Positions 34,401 through 44,608 of a stretch of DNA of 64,000 bases are shown in pieces. Positions within the stretch are counted from its first letter, which is position 1. Every line of letters begins with the position of its first letter. The stretch comes from Bacillota bacterium (lineage in GTDB: Bacteria > Bacillota > Clostridia > Peptostreptococcales > Anaerovoracaceae). Position numbers and translations under genes: made by a program. Under the pieces are notes generated by a model that had not been told where the DNA came from, ran no database searches, and saw only the letters and a list, made by a program, of their open reading frames with translations. Location: positions 82,166 through 146,165 of the forward strand of contig JAEEGU010000051.1 of NCBI GenBank assembly GCA_016280485.1. The letters are read 5' to 3'.

Positions 34401-37257
34401 CTTCAGGCGGCGTGGTTTCCCATTCGGACCAGTTTGTCCAGCTTGTACTGAACACAACGCTTTCCCAGTCGGCCTTCGAGAACGCGCTTCCCGTCGTCCC
34501 ATCAGATTTCCGTTCGAGGGCAAATACTTCAACTCTCTTTGCAATACCGTTGTAATGCAACTCGATAGTCTGATTTTTTGTTTCTCCCGCAGCCAAAGTT
34601 ACCTGGACTCGCTCAGCACAAACGGTCTTCACTACGTCATTGTTTCTCGCTTCGGTTTTCAATACGGCGATTAAATAGATATTGCTCGTGGAGGACGGCC
34701 AGTTTGTCAGTTTTGTGGTCACAGAATAAACGGAATCATCCCCGACCGGTGCAACGCTGGCCGATGTGATTTGGGTTAAAACCGGAAGCTCCGCATTTTC
34801 CCAGCGTATAACGGCCTGCAGCTTCAGATTCGCGTCGACGCAGGTATAATCGCAGGCGCTGTCTGTCTCTGAAGCTTCAATTACTGTCCAGCCGGAAAAA
34901 ACATATCCTTCTGGCACTCTTGGCGTATAATCAGGGGCAACGGCGCTTTGCTGATAGGGAACCTTTTGCGTCTCCCCTATTTTGATCCCATCAACGTCAT
35001 AGAAAATCACGTCGTACTCTATCGGAGTATATGTTGCTGTGTATGTGACGTCTTGAGTTACTGGAATTTCAAAATAATTGTTGCTTGGATACCATCCGCT
35101 GAAATAGTGGCCCTTATGAGAAGGTTGATTTTGTCTGGGAACGTAATCGCCATATGCAACAGTGTATTCTGCGAGTAATGATCCGTCGTCATCCAGGAAT
35201 GTGACTGTTGACGGATCCATCGCCATGACAGCAACTTTTGCGCTTTCGCCGCTGTCCCCCAACGGGCTCAACGCTTTCACCGAAACTTCGTATTTACCAG
35301 CTTCAGATAATACGTAACTGAACACATTCGATTCTTGATTGGCTAATTCGATTAGCGTTCCGTCTTTGTAGACGGAAACAGCATAATTCTCTGCACGGAT
35401 ATCATCGTTCCACCTAAACGACGCTGTTTTACCAACGGCTATCTTCTCCTCCGTCTCAAATCGCTGAACGGTAGGTGTATCCGGCTTTGCCGCTTGAATC
35501 GTGCAGCTTGTTGTTTCACTTTTACGCATTCCCCACTTTACCGCATACGCATAAATCGTGATATTGCGAGTCTCGTTAAAGGGCTCGTGGTATTCGCCTT
35601 CTATGGTTCCGTCAAAACGATAATAAATCTGAGCTCCAGGTGTAGACGTGATAGTGACCCTTGTTCCGCCGTACCACTGCTCTGTGTGGAATTCCGGCGC
35701 CTGAACCTGGTCCACATAAACAGTTCTTGAAATAGTGTTGTCGGAATATCCACTTTTAGAAGTAGTTATCGTAAAAGTAGTGGTCTTATCGATGAACTTA
35801 CGAACGGTTCCTGTACCGTTACCGGAAGAGTCATCGCTGCAGGTGTAGCTTATTGAGGCGCCTGGACAGCTCATGACTACATATTTGCCGCCTGCTGAAT
35901 CTTCCGTCGTAACGATAGCTGCGTCACACGGGTATGATTCAGTATAGAAGGTTCGCACATATGCTTCGGTGCCGCCGTTTCGATCTTTGGCCACGATTTT
36001 CAAAGTGTGCCTGCCCGGATTCAACGTATTAAATTTTACTTTATAGTCTATTGCCGGAGAAGATAGATCATAAGTTGTAGAATTTGTTGAAACCGTGGCA
36101 ACATTGTTTCCGTCAACATACGCAGAAACGGTGCTTAAAGGAATGGTTGACCGCACCATTCCATACAGAGTGTGCGACGCCTTAGGTATAGTCTGGCCTT
36201 CGTATGGCCAAGTGATTTCTATAGAAATATCTGATGGTTGTTGGTCAGGCTCAATCCATGCAGAATAAGCATATCCCTTACTCGAATTACTTCCATAAGA
36301 AATATAGTACCATTTGTTTCCAAAAGCATTGATATATGAGCCTAAAATAGTTATAGTTGTCCCCTTTTTCAATTTTTGAGCGACATGTTCATCTGCATCA
36401 TATGGCTTGTTTTTACGTGGATAGAACCCATCGGACTTAATTACTTTTCCCGTATTCGCACATGAAGTATCATATGTTGCTCTCCAATCATAAGTCAAAC
36501 CGCAAGACGTACACTTTCCAACTCCATTCCAGTTATGGGAATGAACATAGCTATTTGCTTGTTCCGAATCCAGTGTAATCCAATCTACTTTATTTTGTGG
36601 ATAATAGCAGGACGCGCTGCTTTGAGTCCAGTCGTTAGAGAAGCTCGTATCCATAAAGAAAGCGTCCGGTGGGATCGTGTTGCCGCCACCACTGTTTACA
36701 TACGGCTGGTTTGCTGCGGTATATCCACCGTTACACCATTCAGCCCATGTTCCGCGAATAACAAGAATGTGAGTGTGATAAGCGGAACCACCTGCCGTAC
36801 CTGGGCGGCATAATGGGGCTCCTTGGTTTATGGTTACATTTTTATCATAAGTTGATGCAAGGTTGTCATGCCCAAATACAACCGTCATATAATCAACAAT
36901 TCCATTTGCATACTGAACTGGATTGTTGCTTTGAAATACAACACAGCCCCAACTCCCGTATGTTTCTACGATTTTACCAGTAAAAGGCGCAGAAATAATT
37001 CTTCCGTAATCTATGCCGCCTGCTGATGTTAATGGGAGACAGTCGATTGCAATCTGATTTTGATGCGAATCTCCAGGAACAAGCCATTTTTGTGATACAT
37101 GAAAATCACCGCCAATTGGGAAAATGGCGAACTCGTTTCCATTTGAGTTTCTTATTGAAGTATTCATTGTACCAGATGCGTTAACACGAGGAATAACGCT
37201 CGGCAACAATGATGCGCATAGACAGAACGCAATAATTATAGACACTATCCGTTTCAT
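31486..37257 (-). CDS. Giant S-layer-anchored protein: M23-like, SH3, repeats, cohesin-like, three SLH (1923 aa)
   Basis: Ribosome site GGGAGGTAACATC. Order: signal peptide (1-27); M23 peptidase-like domain (about 40-185) with HTH at 161-163, but the HxGxD motif reads QIAID (68-72), so the first zinc ligand is missing; SH3-type domain (about 275-345); Ig/chitobiase-like repeats; InlB-type repeats (VTFLDDDGSLLAEYTVAYGD); a Trp-rich region with W.xWSxW and YRYRD repeats (about 970-1190) with a CPVCGG knuckle; more InlB-type repeats; a cohesin-like domain (about 1540-1690); a TC..CG repeat; and three SLH domains from about 1747, which bind wall polymers. Likely a wall-attached scaffold or adhesin. 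Confidence 0.85.
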   Translation of the reverse strand: MKRIVSIIIAFCLCASLLPSVIPRVNASGTMNTSIRNSNGNEFAIFPIGGDFHVSQKWLVPGDSHQNQIAIDCLPLTSAGGIDYGRIISAPFTGKIVETYGSWGCVVFQSNNPVQYANGIVDYMTVVFGHDNLASTYDKNVTINQGAPLCRPGTAGGSAYHTHILVIRGTWAEWCNGGYTAANQPYVNSGGGNTIPPDAFFMDTSFSNDWTQSSASCYYPQNKVDWITLDSEQANSYVHSHNWNGVGKCTSCGLTYDWRATYDTSCANTGKVIKSDGFYPRKNKPYDADEHVAQKLKKGTTITILGSYINAFGNKWYYISYGSNSSKGYAYSAWIEPDQQPSDISIEITWPYEGQTIPKASHTLYGMVRSTIPLSTVSAYVDGNNVATVSTNSTTYDLSSPAIDYKVKFNTLNPGRHTLKIVAKDRNGGTEAYVRTFYTESYPCDAAIVTTEDSAGGKYVVMSCPGASISYTCSDDSSGNGTGTVRKFIDKTTTFTITTSKSGYSDNTISRTVYVDQVQAPEFHTEQWYGGTRVTITSTPGAQIYYRFDGTIEGEYHEPFNETRNITIYAYAVKWGMRKSETTSCTIQAAKPDTPTVQRFETEEKIAVGKTASFRWNDDIRAENYAVSVYKDGTLIELANQESNVFSYVLSEAGKYEVSVKALSPLGDSGESAKVAVMAMDPSTVTFLDDDGSLLAEYTVAYGDYVPRQNQPSHKGHYFSGWYPSNNYFEIPVTQDVTYTATYTPIEYDVIFYDVDGIKIGETQKVPYQQSAVAPDYTPRVPEGYVFSGWTVIEASETDSACDYTCVDANLKLQAVIRWENAELPVLTQITSASVAPVGDDSVYSVTTKLTNWPSSTSNIYLIAVLKTEARNNDVVKTVCAERVQVTLAAGETKNQTIELHYNGIAKRVEVFALERKSDGTTGSAFSKADWESVVFSTSWTNWSEWETTPPEEKEGRTIESKTQYRYQDKETTTSSNSSMNGWTLYDSSWAWGPWGDWSSWSTSSQSSSDSVQVESRTEWRYYYFYCPVCGGHEPFQGLSDCHQYTLSSSDWNEGWFPTAYKDSNWHTYSYTSAKRWTESLGDAQRWNFSTGNTNDTAPGTIDAGGAYPVIRTAYRYRTRNQVWTYYFYRWTDWSSWSDTEVTPSSTRNVQTRTVYRYRDEVPIYDTSAGTEDTSGQNYRFTGTVCPDEDLSGKVATIMVYQSKNMDPNQYQMQYVGQITLGEGNSYVVNFIPINQPSVESGNYIVALGIQGTTGLLNVDVLDAPKPEYTVRFLMDDGSVISTQTVLEGQNAVVPPVPEKQGYRFVGWSERTTDIFKNVDIFAQFEKEQYIVAFVDWVNENIGFQKYYYGDTITAPYTPTAEGRVFIGWDAILEGNTTVQDNMVVSAVYDRQLFTVRFLDENGNVYQEQQVAYGDSAVLPEPLVVEGKVFLGWSTDVTWWNVTSDLEVRPIVVFAETVAAPISNIGFFEVGIEIDLELESEIGSTIYYTTDGTTPTKDSAVYSDPIHLTNTTLVSAIAVTDGKNDSEVVNIFFVHDDTPTEEAPPIVLPLDTKIVDTVPDMDVPIEVEIQGNPGMIGFTLILECDRSIYYIDVEDGDRICTPGETTKYGSFTVSQYEESGWAITWLSSYPSTTDGLLFTLPLKSGEEIEAGNYEIKLGYATGRIYTEDSEDVTLYRNMVHFVGANLSHEHDYTGEVTAPTCTEDGFTTYTCSICGDTYVGDTIPALGHDYQNGVCVRCGKWDPSQNPFEDVKEKDWFFNPVLWAVNNGITAGVDATHFGPNLTCTREQVVTFLWAANGRPEPTTTENPFTDVTEGKYYYKPVLWAVENGITAGVDTTLFGVGVECSRSQVVTFLWAAAGKPEPTITENPFNDVKEKDFFYKPVLWAVENGITAGTSEATFSPKDTCTRAQVVTFLYAANKNKN

Positions 37258-37394
37258 GATGTTACCTCCCTAAACAATAAAAGTATGGCGTACTTTATAG
37301 AAAAGATAAATCTGACACATCACGAGAGCAAATTTGCGCAGGGATATGTTCATATGATATGGTAGTCTGTATTATCAGATTCATCGTTGGTATG

Positions 37395-37423
37395 ATTATA
37401 CCATTTCGTGCGAATGTTATCAA
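37395..37423 (-). promoter_or_regulatory. Promoter of the SLH protein
   Basis: Minus-strand TTGATA (37418-37423), 17-base spacer, TATAAT (37395-37400); about 130-base leader. The rest of 37258-37560 shows nothing else. Confidence 0.75.
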
Positions 37424-37560
37424 GTGACGCAAATGATAATTTGTGTAATTTCATATAAAAATCACACGTTTCAGGGCTTGCTGATGCTTGGCCAATTTAT
37501 CTCAAACGGTATAATTATGTTATTTGCGCAAATAGAAGATAAACCTTTTCCTAATAGTGC

Positions 37561-37603
37561 AAAAAATCACTGCCCCAGAGTTCTCTTTGGAGCAGTGTTT
37601 TTT
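37561..37603. terminator. Terminator after the Ig-like repeat gene
   Basis: Stem CACTGCCCCA/TGGAGCAGTG (one mismatch), with T-runs on both sides (ATTTTTT minus, TTTTTTTGC plus). Confidence 0.8.
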
Positions 37604-37608
37604 GCAAA

Positions 37609-40600
37609 TTATCTCAGATTTACGCCACGCTTCTTTTTGTGTTTCCTCGCAGCGACAATTAGTACGACGATTCCCGCACTTACAGCGATGATCCCAAACA
37701 ACGAACCAAAGAAGATCCAGGGATTTGCGTACCATCTTGTAAGCAGGTTCCGGGAAACCGTGATCTTGTCGGCAAACTCAAAAGCCGGCGCGTAGCCTTC
37801 TGCGTCACTGTCAATGACGTTTCCAGCCAGATCTACCACCACAACCCGAAGATGCTGACGGAGGCCTTCCTTGATAATCACTTCTTCGGAAGATTCCGTT
37901 TCGTTGTTCTCGAAGGTCTTGTTCAGAAGCTCCGCAGAGTTCCCGTCATGATCCGTAAGATAGACCGTAATGGCAGCCAGGCCAATGGCGTCATACACTT
38001 GGATATCAACCTTTTGGGAGCTCGCGTTGATAATGCTGTCCTCCATGCCCTTTATGAGCTGGATTTCCGGAGCCGTCGTGTCTACCCAGAAACGGATGTC
38101 CGGCGTCGCTTCGGTTCGGTTGTCTGCGCCGTCTTCGGAAGCGAATACCACCTTGTAGAGGCCGTCCTTGCCAAAGTTCTCGGGAGAAATGAGATACTTG
38201 TAATTGTACCACTTTTCTCCGTTTTCCCGCAGAGTTTCGTAGGTCCATGCGGGCTCAGCAAGCGGCGTACCGTCAACGGTGATCGTCATCGCTCTTTCAG
38301 AAACAGGACTTGGATTGTACTCCGTGATGAAGTATTCACCGTCCGCCACCATTACGTGCTGATCGAGAAGCGTCAGCAGATCCGGGCTGTACTCGAAGAC
38401 TGAGCCGTTACGGTTTACGGTGAAATCATACTTCCCTTCCGTGACGTGGCCTGCCTTATCCTGGAAAGAATATGTCAGGTGATAAATACCGTCCAGGTCT
38501 TTTTGTTTTGAGAAAGTCAGCTTGAGCTCCCCGTCCTGATCTCCGGAAACGATATCTTTGGTTACGTCAAGACCTGCCTGCTCCATGTTCGTAGCTTTGA
38601 GCTGAATATCGTACTTGTACATGTTGATATCCTGGAAGGTAATGACAGGCGCGAGATCGCCGTTGTAGGCGCAATGATTGTCAAGACCGTCCACGGTCAC
38701 AGAAACAGGCGTCGTGTCCACAGTGAAGCTCGTCGGGGCTGTTGCTGCGTGATAAGAGGTTCTGTCGGAGTGGTTGCCTGCACGGTCCGTACACTTGCAC
38801 TCAAGGGTGTAATCTCCCTCCTCAGAGAAGGTCACGGCTGCCTCGTGCTTGTCGCCCTCGTGCTTCCATGCGCTGAGTGTCGGGATCGCAATGTCAGCGC
38901 CGTCTTTTTGTGCCTTGATGTTCAGCTCTACCCTTCCCGGATCGAAGCAAGCGTCAGTGATAGTAATTGTTGCCGTGCGCTGGCCGTCAAAGAAGCACTC
39001 GTTAAACGCTGTGTTGTTGTCATAGCTCACTTCAACTGTAGGCTTGGTTTTGTCGATGATGAACTTTGACGTGGCAATGGAGGCATAGCTAAACCTGGTA
39101 TTGGCCAGCTTGCTGCCGGCGAGATCCTTCGCCTCGAACGACACGCCGTATTCGCCATCCTCACTAAAGGAGAAGGAAGCCTCGTATCTGGTATCGTCGC
39201 CGTTCTCCAGAACGCCAGCAGTCTTTACCCACTGCAGCGCGGCGGGATACGTTTCTCCGTTCCTGGTAACGATCAGCTTGTTGTCGCCAAGCGTTCTGTC
39301 AGTAATGATGATTTTGATCTTCCGGTTGGCGTCGAAGTAATAGCTGCCGCTGTCGTGGTTCGCCTTGTTGTTTTCATAAGAGATCTCCGCCACCGGAGCC
39401 GTTGTGTCGATTTTAACCGCACCGGACCGGGTTTCGGTTCTTCTTGTATTTCCGGCAACGTCGACGGCTGTAACCCGAACAATGATATTGTCCGAATTGT
39501 TCTCCGCCGCGAGGACGGTAATCCGGCCGTTCCAGTAATTGACCGCATTGTTGTTGCCCCGGGTCAGCTCGGTCTGCTTGATATTAACGCCGCTCTCCCC
39601 TACCCGGATCGTTTCATTTTGCGTCACGATGCCATCCCGGATGACCTCGTAGCTGATCGAGCGAAGGCCGGCGTAGGCTCCGTTCTTTTCCGGATCGATC
39701 ACCTTAACGTCAACCGTTCCGTTCCCGCTGAAATACCCGTTGGCATTTGCGCCAATTACGGAGAGTCCGATATCCGTGGAGTTAGGTCCGGAAGGCGCCG
39801 TTCTATCCAGGATCAGCCCGTCAGAATGGACAATCGTTGTGTTGCCTGCGTTATCTGTCACACGGAGGTAAATTACGCAGTTTTCGTCCGGGACGATCTG
39901 AAGGCCGTTTTGCGGCCAGGAAGTCCAGGTTCCGTTTGCGTTATATTGGGACATATCATAGACTTTTTGATAGCTCACAGAGAGCTGCCCGCTTACGTTG
40001 CAATTCGAGGAAGCCTGGACAGTGATCGACCGGCTGTAAATGTGCTTGTACTCGGCACTATTCTGGTTGCCGGCAAGAATGATTGTCCCGTCAACGGAGA
40101 GCCTGAGGTCGGTCGGGGCCGTGGTATCAACGCTGATGATCTGCGTGCTCTTGCCGCTGTAGTTTCCAGCTTCGTCAACCGTCCATACGACCAGCTCATA
40201 AACGCCGTCGCCGTGAATTACAGGCCGATTTACGCCATAGAGGAGATCTTCTCCTGCAGCACCAACGGCATGAAGATTGAACCAGGTCTTAATCTTTGCG
40301 TGGCCGGGGGCGGGAGTCGGCTCTGTAATGGCGATCCCGGGAATCGAGATATACCACTTGTTGATTCCCTGTGTCCCGGTGACTGTGACGACGGCATTTT
40401 GGGGAGGAGTCTTCTGTACCCGCACCGTCAGGTGGCTTGCGCGGCTTGCATTTTCCGCATAGGAAACTGCCCGGAAGTAGACGTCCACGTTGCTGTCGTT
40501 AGAGACCGTCACCTTGCCTCCAGGGGCCTCCTGCCAGGCGGTGTCATTACAGCTTGTGCCAGTCGATACGATTTGGAATTCATACCGCTTTACACCGGAA

Positions 40601-43600
40601 ATGGCTCCTTCCGCTTCTGCAGATACGGTTACGGATTGGTTCGTCCATACGCCTTCCACATAAACAGTGCCGTCCCCCGTCTTGGCTGACAAGGCCGGAG
40701 CTTCCGCACGCTCTTCATCGGTCTTCGGCGTGTTTTCCAGGACGATAATAAAGCTGTCGTCATTCTCCCTGTTGGTGGCATATTCAACGGCGTTTCCGCA
40801 GTTATCATAGGCTCTGACATGGAGATACCCGGCAAAATCGTCTGCTTTGACAATCGCTTTTGCAGATACCTTTCCGTCCTGCTCTACAAGGGTCATCTGG
40901 ATCCAGCCATTTTCCTGCGGGGCCTGATCCTTTTGGACGAACTGGTACTCGTAGTAAGCGACGCCGCTGGAAGGATCATCCGCATAGGCGTGGAATGTGA
41001 TGAAGTCACGGTACAGCAGGCCGTAATCGAACAGGTTCGTAAGGAAGGTAAAGAAGCCGCTGCCTTCGCCCTTGTCCATCTCCAGCACGAAATTTACGGG
41101 AGCCGAAACATCCACGCCAAATTCCATGAACGCCATATCGGACTTCCGGCCCACGTTGTCTTCCGCAACGATCAGGCAGATATCATGCCAATCCTTATCA
41201 TTCGGAATCGTAATCGTGAATTGTGTTTGACCGTCTGCAGCAAATACTTCATACCAGCTATCATCCTCAGATGAAGCGAAGCGATAAAGCATGGATCTGA
41301 TGCCGCTCTGCGAATCGCTCGTGGATACCGTGATTACAACGGAATTTGCAGTCCAGTCTGAATCCGGATTTTTCTGAACGCTTGTGATAACGGGCTTTTC
41401 CGTATCGATGTGGTCTACCGTGAAAGGCGTCAGGGACTCATTCCCAGCTTCGTCCACGGCCCGGACGGTATAGGCGCCGTTTTCCTGCGTGGAGAACGCA
41501 TAGCCCGTTCCCTGAACCGTGACGGGGTGCGCCGTGCCGTCTGCGTCCAAGACCTCCACAACAGCAATTGCGAATTCGTCCGTGACGGTGATCTGCACAT
41601 CGTTTTGCGCTGCGTCCCAGGTCTGCTGGGGCTGCACGGTCACAATGGGGGCGTTCCAGTCAATGTTGCTGACCACCACACTTACAGAGGTGGAGTTTCC
41701 GGCTTTGTCCGTGGCCTTCACCGTAACAGTCCCGTTGGACGTGGCAGCGAAAGCATATCGGTTTTCTTCATTGAGCGCCAAATCATGCTGCACGCCATCC
41801 GGAGACATCCAGCACACCGCGGCGATCTCGCCATTATCCGTCACAGAAAACGTATAGATTACCGCGTGAGTTCCGCCAACTGTAGAAGGAACGATTTCGG
41901 AAATGACCGGGTTTTCAATGTCAATCTTAAACCCTATTTCAGCCTGCTCGGATTTGCGGCCTACGTTGTCTTCAGCGACGATTTGACAGGAATCCGTATG
42001 ATTTTGGGCATTGGGGATCACAAAGGTAAATTCCGTCTGGCCTTCGGCTGCCTCGATCATGTTCCAGGAATCTTCGCCGGAGTCGGAAGCGAAGCGGTAA
42101 TACAGCGCCTTGATTCCGCTTTCGCCGTCGAACGTGTTTACGGTGATTGTAATGCTGCTCGCCGTCCACTCAGAGGCAGGCTCTTTATGAACCGCGGTAA
42201 TCACGGGGGCGTTTTGGTCGATGTAGGCTACGACAAAGGGCGCAAAAGCTTCGTTCCCTGCGTCGTCAACGGCCCGGACCCGGTAAGAGCCATTTTCCGT
42301 AGCGGTAAAAACGTAATCAGCTCCGTCGGCGACGACCTGATGTGCCGTCTCCATGGCGTCGATGACCTCCACAGTGGCCACGCCGAAATCGTCTGTAACA
42401 GAGATCCGAACCTCATTCGTTGTGGCGTCCCAGGTCTGCTGCGGCGCTACTGCAATCGTAGGAGGATTCCAGTCAATCTGATTGACAGTGGTATCAACGG
42501 ACGTGCTGTTGCCTGCCTTATCTGTCGCAGTCACGGTCAAAAGGCCATTTTCTGATACCGTTATGGCGTATAAGCCGTTCTCCGTGAGCTCCAGCACTTG
42601 CTGCTCACCTTCATTCAGGCTCCAGGCAATCGAGGCAAGCGCCCCGTTGTCCGTGGCGGTGAAGGTATAAGTAATCTCATGAGCGCCGGTATTCGTATTT
42701 GGGGTCAAAGAAGAAATCTGGGGTGCGTCTACGTCGATCTGGAAATAGATCTCAGTAACGTCGGAAAGTCTTCCAACATTGTCTTCGGCGATGATCTGGC
42801 AGTGGTCCATCAGGCTGCTTTCATTGGGAATCGTAAAACTAAAAACCGTTTGCCCTTCGTCAGCGTCAAGCTCCACCCAGGAACTATCTGAATCCGAAGC
42901 GAATCTGTAGCGAAGTCCCTTGATTCCGCTCTGCAGATCTTCCGTTGAAACCGTCACGACGATTGCTTCGGCGGTCCATTCCACGTCGGGATCCATTTGC
43001 GTATCGGTAATCACCGGGCTCTGCGTATCGATGTGATCGACAGTAAAAGGCACACTCGCTTCATTTCCGGCTACGTCAACGGCTCTTACAGAATATTGTC
43101 CATTGTGATTCGCCGTATAGCTGTATCGGCCGTCGGCGTTTTCAATTTTAGTTGCGGTTCCTTGGTCGTCAATAACCTCCACCACATAGATCGCCGAAGC
43201 GTCCGTGACGGCAATCTGGACGATATTGCTTTCAGCGTCCCAGGACTGCTGCGGCAGCACCGTAATCGCAGGTGGATCCCAGTCAATGTTCCCTGCAGTC
43301 GTGCTCACCGTTGTTGCATTCCCTGCGGCGTCTGTGACCTTTACGATCACTTCGCCATTTTCCGTCACGGAAAAGGAATAGTGATTGCTTTCATTTATCG
43401 CAAGCTCGTGTTCGCTTCCATCCTGGGCAATCCAAACGATAGACGCAATAACACCGTTATCTGTTGCTGTAAAGGAGTATTCGACCTCATGGGTTCCTTC
43501 TGATGTGGAAGGGGTTAATTCGGATACCACCGGGGCCGTATTGTCAATCTTGCTTACGGAGAATTCCGCGGAGCTCATATTGTTCGCTGCGTCAATCGCG

Positions 43601-44574
43601 TAAACGAAGATTGTGCCGTTTTCCGTAAGAAGAATTGCTCTATCCTGAACAGTTACGCCTTCGGAAATAACGTCCGCAGGATCATTCATGCTCTGTTCGG
43701 ACCAGTAAAGCCGAATCGCTGCTCCCGTAGAAATATTATCGTGTACGGTAATTGTGGCAATCTTACTCTGCGCCCAGTCCGTTTCGTTCGAAACTACGAT
43801 CCGGTCAATTTCGGGTGCGGTAATGTCCGCAGCGATTGCGACAATCGCCAGATCGCTCTGCGCTTCGACCGTGAACGACATGTTCGAATTGTTCATCGTC
43901 GGGCGTTCCCCGTTGCAGGTCACGGAGACCAGTTGACAACCGGCGGAGGCATGAATAGAAACCGTCAGCCGGTCTCCCTTCCGGATCAGAATTTCAGATC
44001 CGTTCGTGCAGAACCCTGACGTGGGTTCCTGTCCTTCAATGGAATAAGTGCCGGAGACGTTTGTGAACGACATCGTTGCCTTGAAGCGCATATAGGAAAT
44101 CCGGATGTTTCCGAGGTTCAAATCCCCTTCCAGGGTGATATCCGTAGCGTAGAGTGCGTAATCATCGCCGGCCGACACCGTGAGTTGAAGATCTCCGCCC
44201 GGTACTTCTTCAAGTTTGAAAAACCCTTCTCTGTCCGTGGATCCCTTTTTGATCCTTTCTCCGGTCACAGGATCGAAAAGCGTAACCGAGGCCTCGTTGA
44301 CAGGCTCTCCATCCTCATTTTTCACGACACCCTGAACAGAGTAATACTGAACGGGAGGCTCCACCGGATCCGTGACAATCGGCTCTTCTGGCTCCTCCGT
44401 GCCTGTCGGGTCCGGTTCCGTCGGATCACAGGATTCCGTTGATTTAACCGGTTCGGTGTCGGATGTATTCTTCTCCTGCTGATCACCTGACGCAGATACC
44501 ACAGTCCAACCCGGGTGAAGAATCATTACGATCAGCAGCACGACAAGAATTGCCGACATCAATCTATTATTCAT
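37609..44574 (-). CDS. Giant Ig-like repeat surface protein with C-terminal membrane anchor (2321 aa)
   Basis: Ribosome site AAAGGAG. A signal peptide (1-29) and a Thr/Glu/Pro stalk are followed by a carboxypeptidase-regulatory/CnaB-like domain (VQGVVKNEDGEPVNEASVTL; about 75-150), then many Ig-like modules. Between about residues 345 and 1150 a three-module block of about 265 residues is repeated three times (TPSTSEGTHEVEYSFTATDN; WDPPAITVLPQQSWDAE; VRAVDVAGNEA). Further DNTAP/DTTAP-type modules run to about 2250. It ends with one membrane helix and KHKKKRGVNLR; there is no LPXTG. It is the last gene of the Nudix/PP2C-like operon. Confidence 0.85.
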   Translation of the reverse strand: MNNRLMSAILVVLLIVMILHPGWTVVSASGDQQEKNTSDTEPVKSTESCDPTEPDPTGTEEPEEPIVTDPVEPPVQYYSVQGVVKNEDGEPVNEASVTLFDPVTGERIKKGSTDREGFFKLEEVPGGDLQLTVSAGDDYALYATDITLEGDLNLGNIRISYMRFKATMSFTNVSGTYSIEGQEPTSGFCTNGSEILIRKGDRLTVSIHASAGCQLVSVTCNGERPTMNNSNMSFTVEAQSDLAIVAIAADITAPEIDRIVVSNETDWAQSKIATITVHDNISTGAAIRLYWSEQSMNDPADVISEGVTVQDRAILLTENGTIFVYAIDAANNMSSAEFSVSKIDNTAPVVSELTPSTSEGTHEVEYSFTATDNGVIASIVWIAQDGSEHELAINESNHYSFSVTENGEVIVKVTDAAGNATTVSTTAGNIDWDPPAITVLPQQSWDAESNIVQIAVTDASAIYVVEVIDDQGTATKIENADGRYSYTANHNGQYSVRAVDVAGNEASVPFTVDHIDTQSPVITDTQMDPDVEWTAEAIVVTVSTEDLQSGIKGLRYRFASDSDSSWVELDADEGQTVFSFTIPNESSLMDHCQIIAEDNVGRLSDVTEIYFQIDVDAPQISSLTPNTNTGAHEITYTFTATDNGALASIAWSLNEGEQQVLELTENGLYAITVSENGLLTVTATDKAGNSTSVDTTVNQIDWNPPTIAVAPQQTWDATTNEVRISVTDDFGVATVEVIDAMETAHQVVADGADYVFTATENGSYRVRAVDDAGNEAFAPFVVAYIDQNAPVITAVHKEPASEWTASSITITVNTFDGESGIKALYYRFASDSGEDSWNMIEAAEGQTEFTFVIPNAQNHTDSCQIVAEDNVGRKSEQAEIGFKIDIENPVISEIVPSTVGGTHAVIYTFSVTDNGEIAAVCWMSPDGVQHDLALNEENRYAFAATSNGTVTVKATDKAGNSTSVSVVVSNIDWNAPIVTVQPQQTWDAAQNDVQITVTDEFAIAVVEVLDADGTAHPVTVQGTGYAFSTQENGAYTVRAVDEAGNESLTPFTVDHIDTEKPVITSVQKNPDSDWTANSVVITVSTSDSQSGIRSMLYRFASSEDDSWYEVFAADGQTQFTITIPNDKDWHDICLIVAEDNVGRKSDMAFMEFGVDVSAPVNFVLEMDKGEGSGFFTFLTNLFDYGLLYRDFITFHAYADDPSSGVAYYEYQFVQKDQAPQENGWIQMTLVEQDGKVSAKAIVKADDFAGYLHVRAYDNCGNAVEYATNRENDDSFIIVLENTPKTDEERAEAPALSAKTGDGTVYVEGVWTNQSVTVSAEAEGAISGVKRYEFQIVSTGTSCNDTAWQEAPGGKVTVSNDSNVDVYFRAVSYAENASRASHLTVRVQKTPPQNAVVTVTGTQGINKWYISIPGIAITEPTPAPGHAKIKTWFNLHAVGAAGEDLLYGVNRPVIHGDGVYELVVWTVDEAGNYSGKSTQIISVDTTAPTDLRLSVDGTIILAGNQNSAEYKHIYSRSITVQASSNCNVSGQLSVSYQKVYDMSQYNANGTWTSWPQNGLQIVPDENCVIYLRVTDNAGNTTIVHSDGLILDRTAPSGPNSTDIGLSVIGANANGYFSGNGTVDVKVIDPEKNGAYAGLRSISYEVIRDGIVTQNETIRVGESGVNIKQTELTRGNNNAVNYWNGRITVLAAENNSDNIIVRVTAVDVAGNTRRTETRSGAVKIDTTAPVAEISYENNKANHDSGSYYFDANRKIKIIITDRTLGDNKLIVTRNGETYPAALQWVKTAGVLENGDDTRYEASFSFSEDGEYGVSFEAKDLAGSKLANTRFSYASIATSKFIIDKTKPTVEVSYDNNTAFNECFFDGQRTATITITDACFDPGRVELNIKAQKDGADIAIPTLSAWKHEGDKHEAAVTFSEEGDYTLECKCTDRAGNHSDRTSYHAATAPTSFTVDTTPVSVTVDGLDNHCAYNGDLAPVITFQDINMYKYDIQLKATNMEQAGLDVTKDIVSGDQDGELKLTFSKQKDLDGIYHLTYSFQDKAGHVTEGKYDFTVNRNGSVFEYSPDLLTLLDQHVMVADGEYFITEYNPSPVSERAMTITVDGTPLAEPAWTYETLRENGEKWYNYKYLISPENFGKDGLYKVVFASEDGADNRTEATPDIRFWVDTTAPEIQLIKGMEDSIINASSQKVDIQVYDAIGLAAITVYLTDHDGNSAELLNKTFENNETESSEEVIIKEGLRQHLRVVVVDLAGNVIDSDAEGYAPAFEFADKITVSRNLLTRWYANPWIFFGSLFGIIAVSAGIVVLIVAARKHKKKRGVNLR

Positions 44575-44608
44575 AGGCTTTAACTCCTTTCTCGCTTGGT
44601 CTGGACGC

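Noticed and set aside
31486-37257. Treating the N-terminal M23-like domain as an active endopeptidase
   Set aside because: The first zinc-binding His of the HxGxD motif is replaced, so activity cannot be claimed.
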